From positions 1 through 48,572 of the forward strand of contig JAGBUB010000015.1 in assembly GCA_017631035.1 (NCBI GenBank): DNA of 48,572 bases, given 5' to 3'. The stretch's first letter is position 1. Each line of letters opens with the position of its first letter. Source of the stretch: Alistipes sp. Lineage in GTDB: Bacteria > Bacteroidota > Bacteroidia > Bacteroidales > Rikenellaceae. This document shows, piece after piece, positions 15,212 to 26,189 of this stretch. The notes under the pieces were generated by a model. The model searched no databases, was not told where the DNA came from, and saw only the letters and a program-made list of their open reading frames with translations. The position numbers and the translations under genes are program-made.

Positions 15212-17035
15212 CTATTCATACTCCATATCGAGCGCCTTCTTGAGCTCGGCAAGAAGCGGATTCTTCTCATTCATATGCTGGATGCGGTCCTCCAGCTTAA
15301 TGGGGCGAGCAACCTTCACCTGCTCGTTGACCTTAACCTCCAACTCCAGGCTACCTGCAACACCTGCCGTGCGTGCTATAACCATCAGTAGCTCGGTCTT
15401 AGAACGCATAATCTCCTCGTAAAGAGTCTGCGACGGCACCTCAACCTTTATCGTGTGTCCCTGCACCACCATAGTCTCAAAAGCCACCACAAAACGTGGG
15501 CGCTCCTGCAAGACAGCCTTAATGACAGCCGCGCGACACGCCTCAATCTTCGACTCACTCTGGGGGTCATACTGCGAGGGCGCAGCCTCCTGCTCGGTCG
15601 CAGTGCTCTGCTGTTCCGCACCCTTGGCCATTGCGTTCATCATACTGGCAATCGAGAGGCCGGCCACCGATGTTCGGCCCATTGACGGCATCGCATTTGT
15701 CGCACGAACCTCGACCTCGGAGGCCACAGGAGCAGCTTTTGCTGGCGCAGGTGCAGTCTCAACTGAAGGTGTGGTTTGCGGGGCAGAAGATGATACCCTC
15801 TCAACAATGGGAGCTACCGCTACGGGGACGGGAGTTGCTGTGGGGGCTGTGGTAGGCTGTACCGCCACACCGCCTGCCGGTGTGATTGTATCGGGCAGGG
15901 TGGGCAGAGTGTACTCCTCCTCGACTAAGGAGTCGTCGTTATTTTTTTTTTTGCCGAGACTTGAAATCTTCATAAGTCCCAGTTCCACTAACAAACGCTG
16001 ATTTGACGATTGCTTTATTCTGCCGTCGGCCTCCGTGAGGAGCGATATGGCTCCAAACAAAAACTCGGTCGGGCACTGCTCCGCCTGACTGCGATAGCGG
16101 TCGAGAAGCGTACCTGTGAGTTCGATGAGCGAGATGGCAGGACCTTTGGCCAAAAGCAGATCACGCATATGCTGGTTGAGTCCCGACATAAAGGTCTGAC
16201 CCGAAAATCCCTTTGCAAGCACCTCGTCGAAACGAATAAGTGCCGTGGTGTAGTCACCCGTAAGCAACAGTTCGGTCATCGAGAAGTAGGTGTCGTAATC
16301 GAGCACATTCAAAGTCTGCGCCACCTGCTTATACTGCAAGTTGGCATCGCAGAACGAAACGGCCTTATCGAACATCGACAATGCGTCGCGCATACCGCCA
16401 TCGGCCTTCTGCGCGATGAGGTTCAATGACTCCTCATCGTAGCGTACACCCTCCTTGTCGGCAATATAACGCAGATAACCTACCGAATCCTCAACCTTGA
16501 TGCGGTTGAAGTCGTAGACCTGACAGCGCGAGAGGATGGTGGGGATAATCTTATGTTTCTCGGTTGTAGCCAGAATAAATACGGCGTGGCGAGGGGGCTC
16601 CTCAAGGGTCTTGAGAAAGGCGTTGAAAGCCTGCTGCGAGAGCATATGCACCTCGTCGATGATAAAGAGCGAATACTTACCCGTCTGAGGCAGGATGCGT
16701 ACCTGCTCAATCAGGGCACGGATGTCGTCCACCGAGTTGTTCGATGCGGCATCCAGCTCGTGGATGTTCATCGAGCGACCCTCGTTGAAGGCACGGCACG
16801 ACTCGCACTCGTTGCAAGCCTCGGCACCCACGGGGTTAAGACAGTTTATCGCCTTGGCGAAGATACGGGCACACGTAGTCTTACCCACTCCGCGAGGACC
16901 GCAGAAGAGGTAGGCGTGCGCCAGCTGACCACGCTCGATAGCATTCTTGAGCGTCGAGGTGATGCTCTGCTGACCTACTACCGATTGAAATGTGGCAGGG
17001 CGGTATTTTCGTGCCGAAACAATAAATTCGCTCAT
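15212..17035 (-). CDS. dnaX: DNA polymerase III subunit gamma/tau, with internal A11 slippage site
   Basis: 607 aa tau form. Domain I has the Walker A motif [11 protein letters not shown], the zinc cysteines ([16 protein letters not shown]), the DEVH Walker B and the SRC sensor ([11 protein letters not shown]). Domain III ends near residue 355, followed by a Pro/Thr/Ala-rich linker and a C-terminal domain that binds polymerase alpha and DnaB in known tau proteins. Codons 362-365 fall in an unbroken run of 11 A (15942-15952, minus strand). One extra A, or a -1 ribosomal shift, gives TAA at once; one A fewer gives TAG after eight codons. Either makes a ~365-369-aa gamma. A -7 box lies only ~8 nt before the ATG. 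Confidence 0.96.
   Translation of the reverse strand: MSEFIVSARKYRPATFQSVVGQQSITSTLKNAIERGQLAHAYLFCGPRGVGKTTCARIFAKAINCLNPVGAEACNECESCRAFNEGRSMNIHELDAASNNSVDDIRALIEQVRILPQTGKYSLFIIDEVHMLSQQAFNAFLKTLEEPPRHAVFILATTEKHKIIPTILSRCQVYDFNRIKVEDSVGYLRYIADKEGVRYDEESLNLIAQKADGGMRDALSMFDKAVSFCDANLQYKQVAQTLNVLDYDTYFSMTELLLTGDYTTALIRFDEVLAKGFSGQTFMSGLNQHMRDLLLAKGPAISLIELTGTLLDRYRSQAEQCPTEFLFGAISLLTEADGRIKQSSNQRLLVELGLMKISSLGKKKNNDDSLVEEEYTLPTLPDTITPAGGVAVQPTTAPTATPVPVAVAPIVERVSSSAPQTTPSVETAPAPAKAAPVASEVEVRATNAMPSMGRTSVAGLSIASMMNAMAKGAEQQSTATEQEAAPSQYDPQSESKIEACRAAVIKAVLQERPRFVVAFETMVVQGHTIKVEVPSQTLYEEIMRSKTELLMVIARTAGVAGSLELEVKVNEQVKVARPIKLEDRIQHMNEKNPLLAELKKALDMEYE
15913..15952 (-). promoter_or_regulatory. 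Putative frameshift/transcriptional-slippage signal in dnaX
   Basis: A11 (15952-15942), then TAACGACG, then a 6-bp stem ACTCCT/AGGAGT (15933-15928 with 15918-15913) with a 9-nt loop. A slippery run, an 8-nt spacer and a hairpin is the layout of known -1 frameshift sites. The long A run alone would suffice for RNA polymerase slippage, as described for Thermus dnaX. Confidence 0.7.
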
Positions 17036-17042
17036 AATAGCG

Positions 17043-17050
17043 CAAAGGTA
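17043..17050 (-). promoter_or_regulatory. -7 promoter element for dnaX
   Basis: CAAAGGTA, i.e. TACCTTTG on the minus strand. Transcripts would begin only a few nucleotides before the dnaX ATG (17035), so a nearly leaderless mRNA is implied if it is used. Confidence 0.5.
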
Positions 17051-17089
17051 ATAATTTTTTTGGCAACTATGCCATCCCGAAGGGATAAA

Positions 17090-17863
17090 TTACTCGCCGA
17101 CGATTGTAACCTCGATGCCTCGGGCGGTCAGCGCCTCGAGCATATGGTTGGGAATTCCTGCGTCGGTGATTATCTGGTCGACATCGTCGGCCGAGCATAT
17201 ACGGCTAAAACCACGACGGCCAAACTTCGACGAGTCGCACAGCACGATGACCTTCTCGGCTGCGCCAATCATCACACGATTCAGGTTGGCCTCCAGCAGG
17301 TTGGTGGTCGAAAGACCATACTCGGGATCGATGCCGTCGACTCCGATAAAGAGCTTGCTGCCTGTATAATTCTCCAGCTGACGCTCAGCATCGCAACCGA
17401 TGGTCGAGAGCGACGAGCCACGCACGATGCCACCGAGCTGGATGACCTCTATATTACGGTTCTTCGAGAGAATAGATGCCACATTCAGTGCCGAGGTGAT
17501 AACGGTCAGATGGCCGCTGTCGTCGGGCTGAATCTCGCGTGCAAGATACTGCACCGTGGTTCCCGAGGCGATGATAATCGAGTCGTTGGGCTCGATTAGG
17601 CGCGCGGCATACTTGGCGATGGCGGTCTTCTCCGAGGGGTACTGATGCTCCTTGACATTCACATCGCGGTCGTTGATATAGGGGCTGATCTTGATAGCCT
17701 TGCCGTGGGCGCGATAGAGCACACCAGCCTGCTCGAGAATGGTGAGGTCCTTGCGGATGGTCACCTCCGATACATTGAGCAGGACCGACAGCTCGGTCAC
17801 ACTCACCTGCCCTTTCGACTCCACCTCGCGCGATATAAATTCGTGACGTTCCGTGATATTCAT
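17090..17863 (-). CDS. DeoR/GlpR-family transcriptional regulator
   Basis: 257 aa. The N-terminal winged HTH (about 5-58) reads RHEFISREVESKGQVSVTELSVLLNVSEVTIRKDLTILEQAG, the DeoR signature. The C-terminal sensor domain of the ISOCOT fold (SIIIASGTTVQYLAREI, VITSALNVASIL, GCDAERQL, KLFIGVDGIDPEYGLSTTN, VIVLCDSSKFGRRGF) normally binds a phosphorylated sugar. The effector is unknown; glycerol-3-phosphate is one option given glpT nearby, but the family is broad. A -7-like TATCTTTA sits at 17893-17886 on the minus strand. dnaX begins 54 nt downstream with no clear terminator, so read-through into the replication operon is possible. Confidence 0.92.
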   Translation of the reverse strand: MNITERHEFISREVESKGQVSVTELSVLLNVSEVTIRKDLTILEQAGVLYRAHGKAIKISPYINDRDVNVKEHQYPSEKTAIAKYAARLIEPNDSIIIASGTTVQYLAREIQPDDSGHLTVITSALNVASILSKNRNIEVIQLGGIVRGSSLSTIGCDAERQLENYTGSKLFIGVDGIDPEYGLSTTNLLEANLNRVMIGAAEKVIVLCDSSKFGRRGFSRICSADDVDQIITDAGIPNHMLEALTARGIEVTIVGE

Positions 17864-17885
17864 TCTTCCAAAGTTTTATTTTCGG

Positions 17886-17893
17886 TAAAGATA
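17886..17893 (-). promoter_or_regulatory. Candidate -7 element for the DeoR-type regulator
   Basis: TAAAGATA, i.e. TATCTTTA on the minus strand, one mismatch from TAnnTTTG, 22 nt before the ATG. Confidence 0.45.
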
Positions 17894-17910
17894 CGAAAAA
17901 AAACTAAAAC

Positions 17911-17944
17911 AAAAAACCGACGCCACCGTGAGGCGTCGTCGGTC
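17911..17944 (-). terminator. Terminator of the C10 peptidase operon
   Basis: ACCGACGCC / GGCGTCGTCGGT pairing (17917-17944) with a short bulge. The T run lies at 17911-17916 when read on the minus strand, and it begins ~31 nt after the last stop of the operon. Confidence 0.8.
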
Positions 17945-17974
17945 AATATACATACTTTATGCACTTTGTTATTT

Positions 17975-18463
17975 CTAATCTATTGAATTTAAAAACTCAA
18001 TCCACTCCTTCTTTTTGTCATTATTAGGCATTGGCTCATAATACATCGTAACTACTGATGTTTGCGCGGCTTCGTGCACAACATATCGCAAAACAATACT
18101 CCTGCGAGAGAACTCAAGCACCTCATAATCTATATCTGCCTTTATTATTTGCGTATTTGGGTTATACTCGCACGGGTCAATACGATATTTACCATCTGGC
18201 TCACCTCTGCGCCAGTAAAAGGTATTGTTGTTTATGTAGAGGTCGGAATGAGTTGAGCCGTCGTAGTGTTTCAAATCCTCTGTAGTTAACACATAATCAC
18301 GCAACAATGTTCCAAAGCCAGAGTAATCAGTATGACGGTACGATTTGAATTCCCAAAAGGTATTATTCAAATCATCCAACGAATCAACAAACGGCACATA
18401 GTCATCCTTGCTACACGCGACAAAAGCAAAGACGGATAATAAAATTACCAATATCTTTTTCAT
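17975..18463 (-). CDS. Small surface lipoprotein of unknown function (C10 peptidase operon)
   Basis: 162 aa. The signal peptide ends FAFVACSKDD; the acidic residues just after the lipobox Cys resemble the Bacteroidetes surface-export signal. The mature N-terminus has LNNTFWEFKSYRH, echoed as LQNTWWDNYYVRT in the next gene, so the two probably share an N-terminal beta-strand module. The rest alternates short beta strands (NNTFYWRRG, SIVLRYVVH, SVVTMYYEP), consistent with a small beta-barrel. No family recognised. Third and last gene of an AT-rich operon behind a C10 cysteine peptidase. Streptococcal and Bacteroides C10 peptidases are often encoded beside dedicated inhibitors, so an inhibitor or immunity role is a reasonable guess. 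Confidence 0.75.
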   Translation of the reverse strand: MKKILVILLSVFAFVACSKDDYVPFVDSLDDLNNTFWEFKSYRHTDYSGFGTLLRDYVLTTEDLKHYDGSTHSDLYINNNTFYWRRGEPDGKYRIDPCEYNPNTQIIKADIDYEVLEFSRRSIVLRYVVHEAAQTSVVTMYYEPMPNNDKKKEWIEFLNSID

Positions 18464-18495
18464 AGGTTTTGCTTTAAAGGTTTTGCTACTCGCAA

Positions 18496-19491
18496 TTATT
18501 TCACAATTGTTATCGCACAGCCATTCTCGTAGCCAACAACTCCATCAACAACATTTCCGTTGTAATAATATGAGCGGGTGAATGTATATCCATAATTCGC
18601 CTCCATATTGAATCGTTGCTCTTCATCAAACACGAAACTATTCGCAAAGGCTAATTCTGTTGTGTTTCCATCACCCCAATCTAACTGAACGGATGTTCCC
18701 TCGGTTATTTCATATTGGCTCCAAGTACCGACATACAAATAATAGTACTCCAAACTTTTGGAATAACACAATCCAAATGCAGGTTTGTTATTATTCCACA
18801 TTAGATCCGCAAGCGTTGTACTTGTATCAACTTTATACTCTGCGCCATTAAATCGCACAACAAATTTCTCTAAGTCTACAGCCCCCTCATTAAGCGAGTT
18901 TAGCAAATCTACTCCATTGCTATCTTGTACGCGAACTTCAAAATATATAGGAACTCTCGCAGGCGGTTGACTTGCGATAAAATCTCTGCTGAGCCTATTT
19001 TCTTCATCCATATATTCAACCCACTCGTCCCAGGTTTTGTCGGTCGTTGTTGATTCCCACACATAGTATGATTCCTTGGGAACATTTGCCGAATCGACAT
19101 AAGAAAACTTTAATTCAATACGATTGCTAGACAACAGCAATACGTCATAAATAGAATCACCTATTTTAAGTTGTCGCGTGGCAGAATTATACTCATACGG
19201 CCTTTCCGAATATATCCACTTGTCCGGTTGTGGATTACTTGGAACTTGGTTCTTGGCTATTTCCCCGACAAAATCATATCCGATATATCTGCTTGTCGGG
19301 AAAACATAGCCCTCTGGCATTTCTACCACTCTCACAATTTCCCCATCTGGACCATATTCTACTGTGCGCACATAGTAATTGTCCCACCACGTATTCTGCA
19401 AAGTGGACATATCTTCCCAACTATCGCTACCATCCTTCTGGCAAGAGGCAATGGCAAACAAACTGAATATTATAAAAAATATCTTTTTCAT
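18496..19491 (-). CDS. Lipoprotein of unknown function (C10 peptidase operon)
   Basis: 331 aa. Signal peptide ends FAIASCQKDGSD, a lipobox plus acidic surface-export-type residues. Two parts can be seen. Residues ~25-165 start with MSTLQNTWWDNYY and resemble the small neighbour downstream. Residues ~175-331 (RVPIYFEVRVQDSNGVDLL, VDLEKFVVRFNGAEYKV, TSVQLDWGDGN, YTFTRSYYYNGN) look like a separate beta-sandwich. I recognise no catalytic motif. Second in the operon, 12 nt after the C10 peptidase stop. Its AT-rich codon use (TTT, AAT, ATA) differs from the surrounding housekeeping genes, consistent with lateral acquisition. Confidence 0.75.
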   Translation of the reverse strand: MKKIFFIIFSLFAIASCQKDGSDSWEDMSTLQNTWWDNYYVRTVEYGPDGEIVRVVEMPEGYVFPTSRYIGYDFVGEIAKNQVPSNPQPDKWIYSERPYEYNSATRQLKIGDSIYDVLLLSSNRIELKFSYVDSANVPKESYYVWESTTTDKTWDEWVEYMDEENRLSRDFIASQPPARVPIYFEVRVQDSNGVDLLNSLNEGAVDLEKFVVRFNGAEYKVDTSTTLADLMWNNNKPAFGLCYSKSLEYYYLYVGTWSQYEITEGTSVQLDWGDGNTTELAFANSFVFDEEQRFNMEANYGYTFTRSYYYNGNVVDGVVGYENGCAITIVK

Positions 19492-19503
19492 AATTTGTAA
19501 TCT

Positions 19504-20823
19504 TTAGTTATTTGGATAAACATCTGGCAATATGTACAACTCTGTAGTGTAGTTATAAGTTTCGCCAATTGTCAAGTTTGAATCCAACTCTATTGGCTCC
19601 TTATTTTTAAAAACACCTTCTGTAAAATATCCGTCACATTGACTATTCCATCCCCAATTAATGTGCACATAATTAGTGTTTACTATCTCTGTATCGAACA
19701 AATCTTTCGATCCATCACTCCACAAGGTATAGTGGTACACCATATGCTTATATGAACGATATCCATCAATAACCCAAGCGTGCGCAGATTGATCAGGATC
19801 CACTCCTGTCATAAGAACAGGCCTATAATTATCCAAATCATTCTTTACTGGCACAAAGTCATACGATTGTAATTCTCGCAAAGTATACCCTAAGTTAGCA
19901 AAAGCAAAACTTGCAAAAAAAGGGCTAGTCGAACTATCATCCACTCCATAGTCTGTTCCCATTCTATAACCCAATTCTTTTATTAAATGAGCCATATCGG
20001 TATGGTCGTGACAAGTCGTATAATTTAATATCAAATGCTGCTTAATATTGGACCAATTAGTAGCCACAACCACATTTGATTCATCGTGAGTTCTATTATA
20101 TGATACTGGATACTCGTAATATGACATTATTTGAGCCATTGCAATAGGGAGACAGCCTGCTTTTGCCTGTTCGCGAGTCTGCTCCGTAAAACAAAACATA
20201 TTGTAAGGAGATTCTTGACCCCATTTCGTTTCAACCAAAGGTGTTATTTGGGTATAATCAAGAAGATATGTTTCAATGTAATCATAATCCTCTATCATAT
20301 TTGGGCCGTGATTTGTTGTATCAATCGGTGAAGTCGGGCCCTCGGGTTTTGGCGAAGGTCTGTCGTTTAGCAGACTAATGTACATATCAAATCCAGGGTT
20401 GCCAGTCTCTTCTCCTGGAGTAAAATTACCCTGCTCGGTAACGGCAATCAAAGGGTCACCATCGGCACGCGATGTAGACACCAACGCAAAACCTGCATTG
20501 TCGGCATAGTTCACAACGTAGTAGAGAGTGTCACCACCCTCTCCCGAGCGAGTTTGAGGAGTAACGTGATACTTGATCTTCGAGGGATCAACGCGACGCT
20601 TAATTCCAGAGCGTGTTGTCGCCCCTCCTTCAAGCATCGCTACAGCTTCAGTTGCAATCTGAATTGCATCTTTGTAACTAACGTGCGCAGTCTTACCCTT
20701 TTGCACATTCTCACTCTTTGTAGTCGCTACATCCATTTGTGCGACCACATCTTCCTTCTGACAAGATGTACCAAGCAATGTCGTTGTCAATAGGGCAACC
20801 GAAAAAATTAGAAATTTTCTCAT
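19504..20823 (-). CDS. C10-family (streptopain-like) cysteine peptidase lipoprotein
   Basis: 439 aa. Signal peptide ends LLGTSCQKED (lipid-modified Cys21, acidic after it). The propeptide (~45-190) carries the usual segments SYKDAIQIATEAVAML and YYVVNYADNAGFALVSTSRAD of SpeB-type prodomains. The mature domain has PLVETKWGQESPYN (oxyanion Gln203), the catalytic Cys224 in KAGCLPIAMAQIMSYYEYP, the catalytic His348 in SAHAWVIDGY and the conserved Trp in INWGWNSQCDGYF. It is therefore a complete, probably active zymogen anchored at the surface. Relatives include SpeB, interpain A and B. fragilis Bfp proteases, which degrade host proteins. It heads an AT-rich three-gene operon with two unknown lipoproteins. 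Confidence 0.94.
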   Translation of the reverse strand: MRKFLIFSVALLTTTLLGTSCQKEDVVAQMDVATTKSENVQKGKTAHVSYKDAIQIATEAVAMLEGGATTRSGIKRRVDPSKIKYHVTPQTRSGEGGDTLYYVVNYADNAGFALVSTSRADGDPLIAVTEQGNFTPGEETGNPGFDMYISLLNDRPSPKPEGPTSPIDTTNHGPNMIEDYDYIETYLLDYTQITPLVETKWGQESPYNMFCFTEQTREQAKAGCLPIAMAQIMSYYEYPVSYNRTHDESNVVVATNWSNIKQHLILNYTTCHDHTDMAHLIKELGYRMGTDYGVDDSSTSPFFASFAFANLGYTLRELQSYDFVPVKNDLDNYRPVLMTGVDPDQSAHAWVIDGYRSYKHMVYHYTLWSDGSKDLFDTEIVNTNYVHINWGWNSQCDGYFTEGVFKNKEPIELDSNLTIGETYNYTTELYILPDVYPNN

Positions 20824-21045
20824 AGGCGTTTGTTTTTAGGTTGTACGTGAGCAAGATAATAAAAAATTGATAAACGAACAAGAAATAATGGAAAAAATAT
20901 ATAAATATTTCTATTCGACTATTTCACCGTCAAACCTCCCGCCACGGCGGCTTTTTGGCGATAAAAAGGCGCATTGTTGCGTAAAATAAAAAATTGTATT
21001 ATTTTTATGCAAAATATTGTTATCACAACACATAAAATTCTCACT
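20824..21045. other. AT-rich intergenic region between the C10 operon and glpT
   Basis: Mostly A/T with no gene. It holds CCGC-CACG-GCGG followed by CTTTTT at 20939-20955 (a small terminator-like hairpin on the plus strand) and an alternative pairing CGCCA (20940-20944) with TGGCG (20956-20960). Divergent promoters must lie here, but I see no clear TAnnTTTG; TATTTTTA at 21000-21007 is a weak candidate for glpT. Confidence 0.5.
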
Positions 21046-22458
21046 ATGCTTGAATTTTTCTCACCCCCTGCCGCGCGCCCTCGCATTGCGGCCGATAAAA
21101 TCGACGGCGAGTACCGCCGTATGCGATTAAAGGTATTCCTCGGTGCTTTCTTCGGTTATGCGGCCTACTACCTGGTACGCAAAAACCTCTCGCTCGCCGC
21201 ACCAGGTATGATGGAGGATGGCCTTTTGGACAAGGAGACCGCCGGCTTCGCTATGGCGGGTATTCCCATCGCATATGCTTTCAGCAAATTCATTATGGGT
21301 AGTCTGTCGGACCACTCCGACGCGCGTAAGTTCCTGGTGGTGGGACTTATCATCGCATCGTCGGTGATGGCGGCCGTAGGACTTATCCCCTACTCTACAT
21401 CGATTGCCGTAAATGGTGGCATACTCTTCGCCTTTATGCTGGCCGTTGGTTGGCTCTCGGGTATGGGATGGCCTCCGTGCGGACGCATTATGGCGCACTG
21501 GTTCTCGCAGAACGAGCGAAGTTTCAAGATGTCGATATGGAACTGCTCGCACAACGTGGGTGGTGGATCGTTGGGTCTGCTCGTATCGGCTGGCGTAGTG
21601 GTATTTGCAGGCGTGGGCATTGCCGAGAGCTGGCGTGCCGCATTCATATTCCCCTCGGTGGTGGCCATTCTCTTTGCCGCCTTCTGCTGGTGGACACTGC
21701 GTGATACGCCCGAGTCGTGCGGTCTGCCCTCAATCGAGGAGTATCGCAACGACTACACTAGCCGCAAGGCCGCTGCTGGCGAGGAGACAACAATCCCGTT
21801 CCGCCGTCTGTTTGTCGATTATGTATTCAAGAATCACCTGCTGTGGATGATTGCCATAGCCAACGTATTCGTGTATTTCGTACGCTACGGCATCAGCGAC
21901 TGGTCGCCCACCTACCTGCAGGATATGCAGATTATGTCGGCATCGGAGAGCCGCGTGGCATTCTCGCTGTTTGAGTATGCGGGTATCCCCGGCACTATTA
22001 TCTGCGGATGGATGTCGTCGCGCTTCTTCCAGGGCCGTTGTGCTCCCGTTAATGTGATATATATGTTGATGGTGCTCGTGGGCGTGCTGTGCTACTGGCA
22101 GGCCGACGCTGTGGCGTCGCTCTTTGGTGGTGCGGAGGCTCTGCCGATGGTGGTGTATTGCTCGTTGGCTTTGACAGGCTTTGCCGTATATGGTCCCATT
22201 GCACTTATCGGTATTCAGGCGCTTAGCTTCGTGCCCAAGAACGCCGCTGGTACTGCCGCAGGCTTTGTGGGTCTGTTTGGTTATCTGTTGGGCGATGCCG
22301 TGCTCTCGAAGATTATCGTGGGCCAGGTAGCGGGTTCCGACCTGGGTTGGGGCGTTACGTTCTGGATGTTTATAGCGGCCTGCATCATTGCAACCCTTAT
22401 CTGCGCCGTGACTTGGCGCAAGGAGTATCACCTAATGCGTGAGCGCAGTATGCAGTAG
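21046..22458 (+). CDS. glpT: Glycerol-3-phosphate transporter (organophosphate:phosphate antiporter)
   Basis: 470 aa from ATG 21046, giving the usual short N-terminal tail LEFFSPPAARPRIAADKID. Very close to E. coli GlpT: YRRMRLKVFLGAFFGYAAYYLVRKNLSLA (substrate Arg equivalent to R45), IAYAFSKFIMGSLSDHSD, GMGWPPCGRIMAHW, WNCSHNVGGG, NVFVYFVRYGISDWSPTYL (Arg equivalent to R269), EYAGIPGTIICGWMSS and AAGTAAGFVGLFGYL. Twelve transmembrane helices of the major facilitator superfamily; it exchanges G3P for phosphate across the inner membrane. Hexose-phosphate or phosphoglycerate specificity cannot be fully excluded. A glycerophosphodiesterase lies 2.9 kb downstream, and a strong terminator follows. 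Confidence 0.92.
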   Translation: MLEFFSPPAARPRIAADKIDGEYRRMRLKVFLGAFFGYAAYYLVRKNLSLAAPGMMEDGLLDKETAGFAMAGIPIAYAFSKFIMGSLSDHSDARKFLVVGLIIASSVMAAVGLIPYSTSIAVNGGILFAFMLAVGWLSGMGWPPCGRIMAHWFSQNERSFKMSIWNCSHNVGGGSLGLLVSAGVVVFAGVGIAESWRAAFIFPSVVAILFAAFCWWTLRDTPESCGLPSIEEYRNDYTSRKAAAGEETTIPFRRLFVDYVFKNHLLWMIAIANVFVYFVRYGISDWSPTYLQDMQIMSASESRVAFSLFEYAGIPGTIICGWMSSRFFQGRCAPVNVIYMLMVLVGVLCYWQADAVASLFGGAEALPMVVYCSLALTGFAVYGPIALIGIQALSFVPKNAAGTAAGFVGLFGYLLGDAVLSKIIVGQVAGSDLGWGVTFWMFIAACIIATLICAVTWRKEYHLMRERSMQ

Positions 22459-22481
22459 GTCGAGCAATAGAACAATAGCTT

Positions 22482-22525
22482 TATGCCACAGCAGGACAAA
22501 ATGTCTTGTTGTGGCATTATTTTTC
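22482..22525 (+). terminator. Rho-independent terminator after glpT
   Basis: TGCCACAGCAGGACA (22483-22497) pairs with TGTCTTGTTGTGGCA (22502-22516), a 15-bp stem with G-T pairs, then TTATTTTTC. Confidence 0.9.
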
Positions 22526-22623
22526 TGCCATAGTCTGCCACACACGGCAAACAATGTCCGATTTAGGCTCTTGGCAAAGGTTTTGCGACATTTCGAGCAA
22601 ACGAATATAAAACAGAATTGACT

Positions 22624-25227
<2,604 letters not shown>

Positions 25228-25246
25228 AACATAAGACTTTTTCAGG

Positions 25247-25278
25247 GGGTATCCAACCACGGTTGGGTACCTTTTTTT
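25247..25278 (+). terminator. Rho-independent terminator after clpB
   Basis: GGTATCCAACC (25248-25258) pairs with GGTTGGGTACC (25261-25271), then T7. Confidence 0.93.
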
Positions 25279-25290
25279 GTGGCACAAAAC

Positions 25291-25323
25291 AAAAAAAGGT
25301 CGCTGATATTCAGCGACCTTTTT
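25291..25323 (-). terminator. Terminator of the glycerophosphodiesterase gene
   Basis: AAGGTCGCTG-ATATT-CAGCGACCTT (25297-25320) flanked by an A run at 25291-25297, which is the T run on the minus strand. It lies 20 nt after the stop. Confidence 0.92.
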
Positions 25324-25343
25324 AACTCCTTATTAGGCAATCT

Positions 25344-26168
25344 CTATCGTATATCTTTTGCGCCCTTAATCCACGGCATCTTCTCAGCGATGAACTGCAA
25401 TACCTTGACGGGATAGTCGGTGCAGGCGATGTCGGCACCCAGAGCCAAAGCCAACTGGAAATCCTCGATAGAGCCTCCCGGCCACAGGTTGACGATAAGG
25501 CCCTGCTTATGAGCCTCCTTCATAGCAGCACGTGATGTGCCATCCACACCGCAAGCCACTCGCTTAAGACCGAGACTCTTGGTTGTGGCGATGGTCTTCT
25601 CGCTCATCGGGTCACCCGTGATGAGCATACACTCAGCATCGGGGTGGCGCTCCTTCATCGTGCGCAAGGCACGGTGGTCGAACGACGAGAAGATGTAGAG
25701 AGCCGACGCGGGGCGCTTGCTCATAACCGTCTGGTAGACCTTATCGCAATAGCCCTTGAGCTGCTCCTCGCTATAGTTATCGGTCTTCATCTCCCACTCG
25801 ATATACAAAACCTCGGTGGTCGCAAAGTAATCGGCCAGCACGTCGAGGAACAGAATAGGGTTACCCTGCTTTGTGCGTACTCCCTCAATCTGCTTGCGGG
25901 TAGACTTCTCGACATCCATATCCACGTCGGTCATACGCTTAAGCGAGGCATCGTGTAGCACAACCAGCTCGCCATCGGCCGTAAGACGAATATCGGTCTC
26001 GTAGGCACGCACGCCCTGCGCATATGAGCCCTTGAAGGCAGCCAGGGTGTTCTCCTCGAACTCGTAACGACCACCACGGTGGCCGATGACCTGTATATCG
26101 TGAGCCTGCTGTGCCAATGTTGTGGCGGCCAGCATTACTCCGCATAGCAATGTGAAAAATCTCTTCAT
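25344..26168 (-). CDS. Secreted glycerophosphodiester phosphodiesterase
   Basis: 274 aa. A cleavable signal peptide (MKRFFTLLCGVMLAATTLAQ) sends it to the periplasm. GDPD motifs: VIGHRGGRYEFEENTLAAF (His30/Arg31, acidic residues), GVRAYETDIRLTADGELVVLHDASLKRMTD (metal-binding Glu/Asp and the second His), YIEWEMK and the C-terminal IACTDYPVKVLQF. The family cleaves glycerophosphodiesters from phospholipids into glycerol-3-phosphate and an alcohol. With glpT close by, it could feed G3P uptake. A terminator for frr lies just upstream, so it must have its own promoter, which I could not find. Confidence 0.92.
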   Translation of the reverse strand: MKRFFTLLCGVMLAATTLAQQAHDIQVIGHRGGRYEFEENTLAAFKGSYAQGVRAYETDIRLTADGELVVLHDASLKRMTDVDMDVEKSTRKQIEGVRTKQGNPILFLDVLADYFATTEVLYIEWEMKTDNYSEEQLKGYCDKVYQTVMSKRPASALYIFSSFDHRALRTMKERHPDAECMLITGDPMSEKTIATTKSLGLKRVACGVDGTSRAAMKEAHKQGLIVNLWPGGSIEDFQLALALGADIACTDYPVKVLQFIAEKMPWIKGAKDIR

Positions 26169-26189
26169 AGAAGTATTGGTTTTAGGTAG

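Noticed and set aside
17043-17089. Terminator between the deoR-like gene and dnaX
   Set aside because: Small hairpins exist (ATCCC/GGGAT and GGCA/TGCC), but on the minus strand they are followed by A residues, not T.
16553-17599. Open frame of 348 codons antisense to dnaX and the deoR-like gene
   Set aside because: Spans two real genes on the other strand, with low-complexity composition and no family resemblance.
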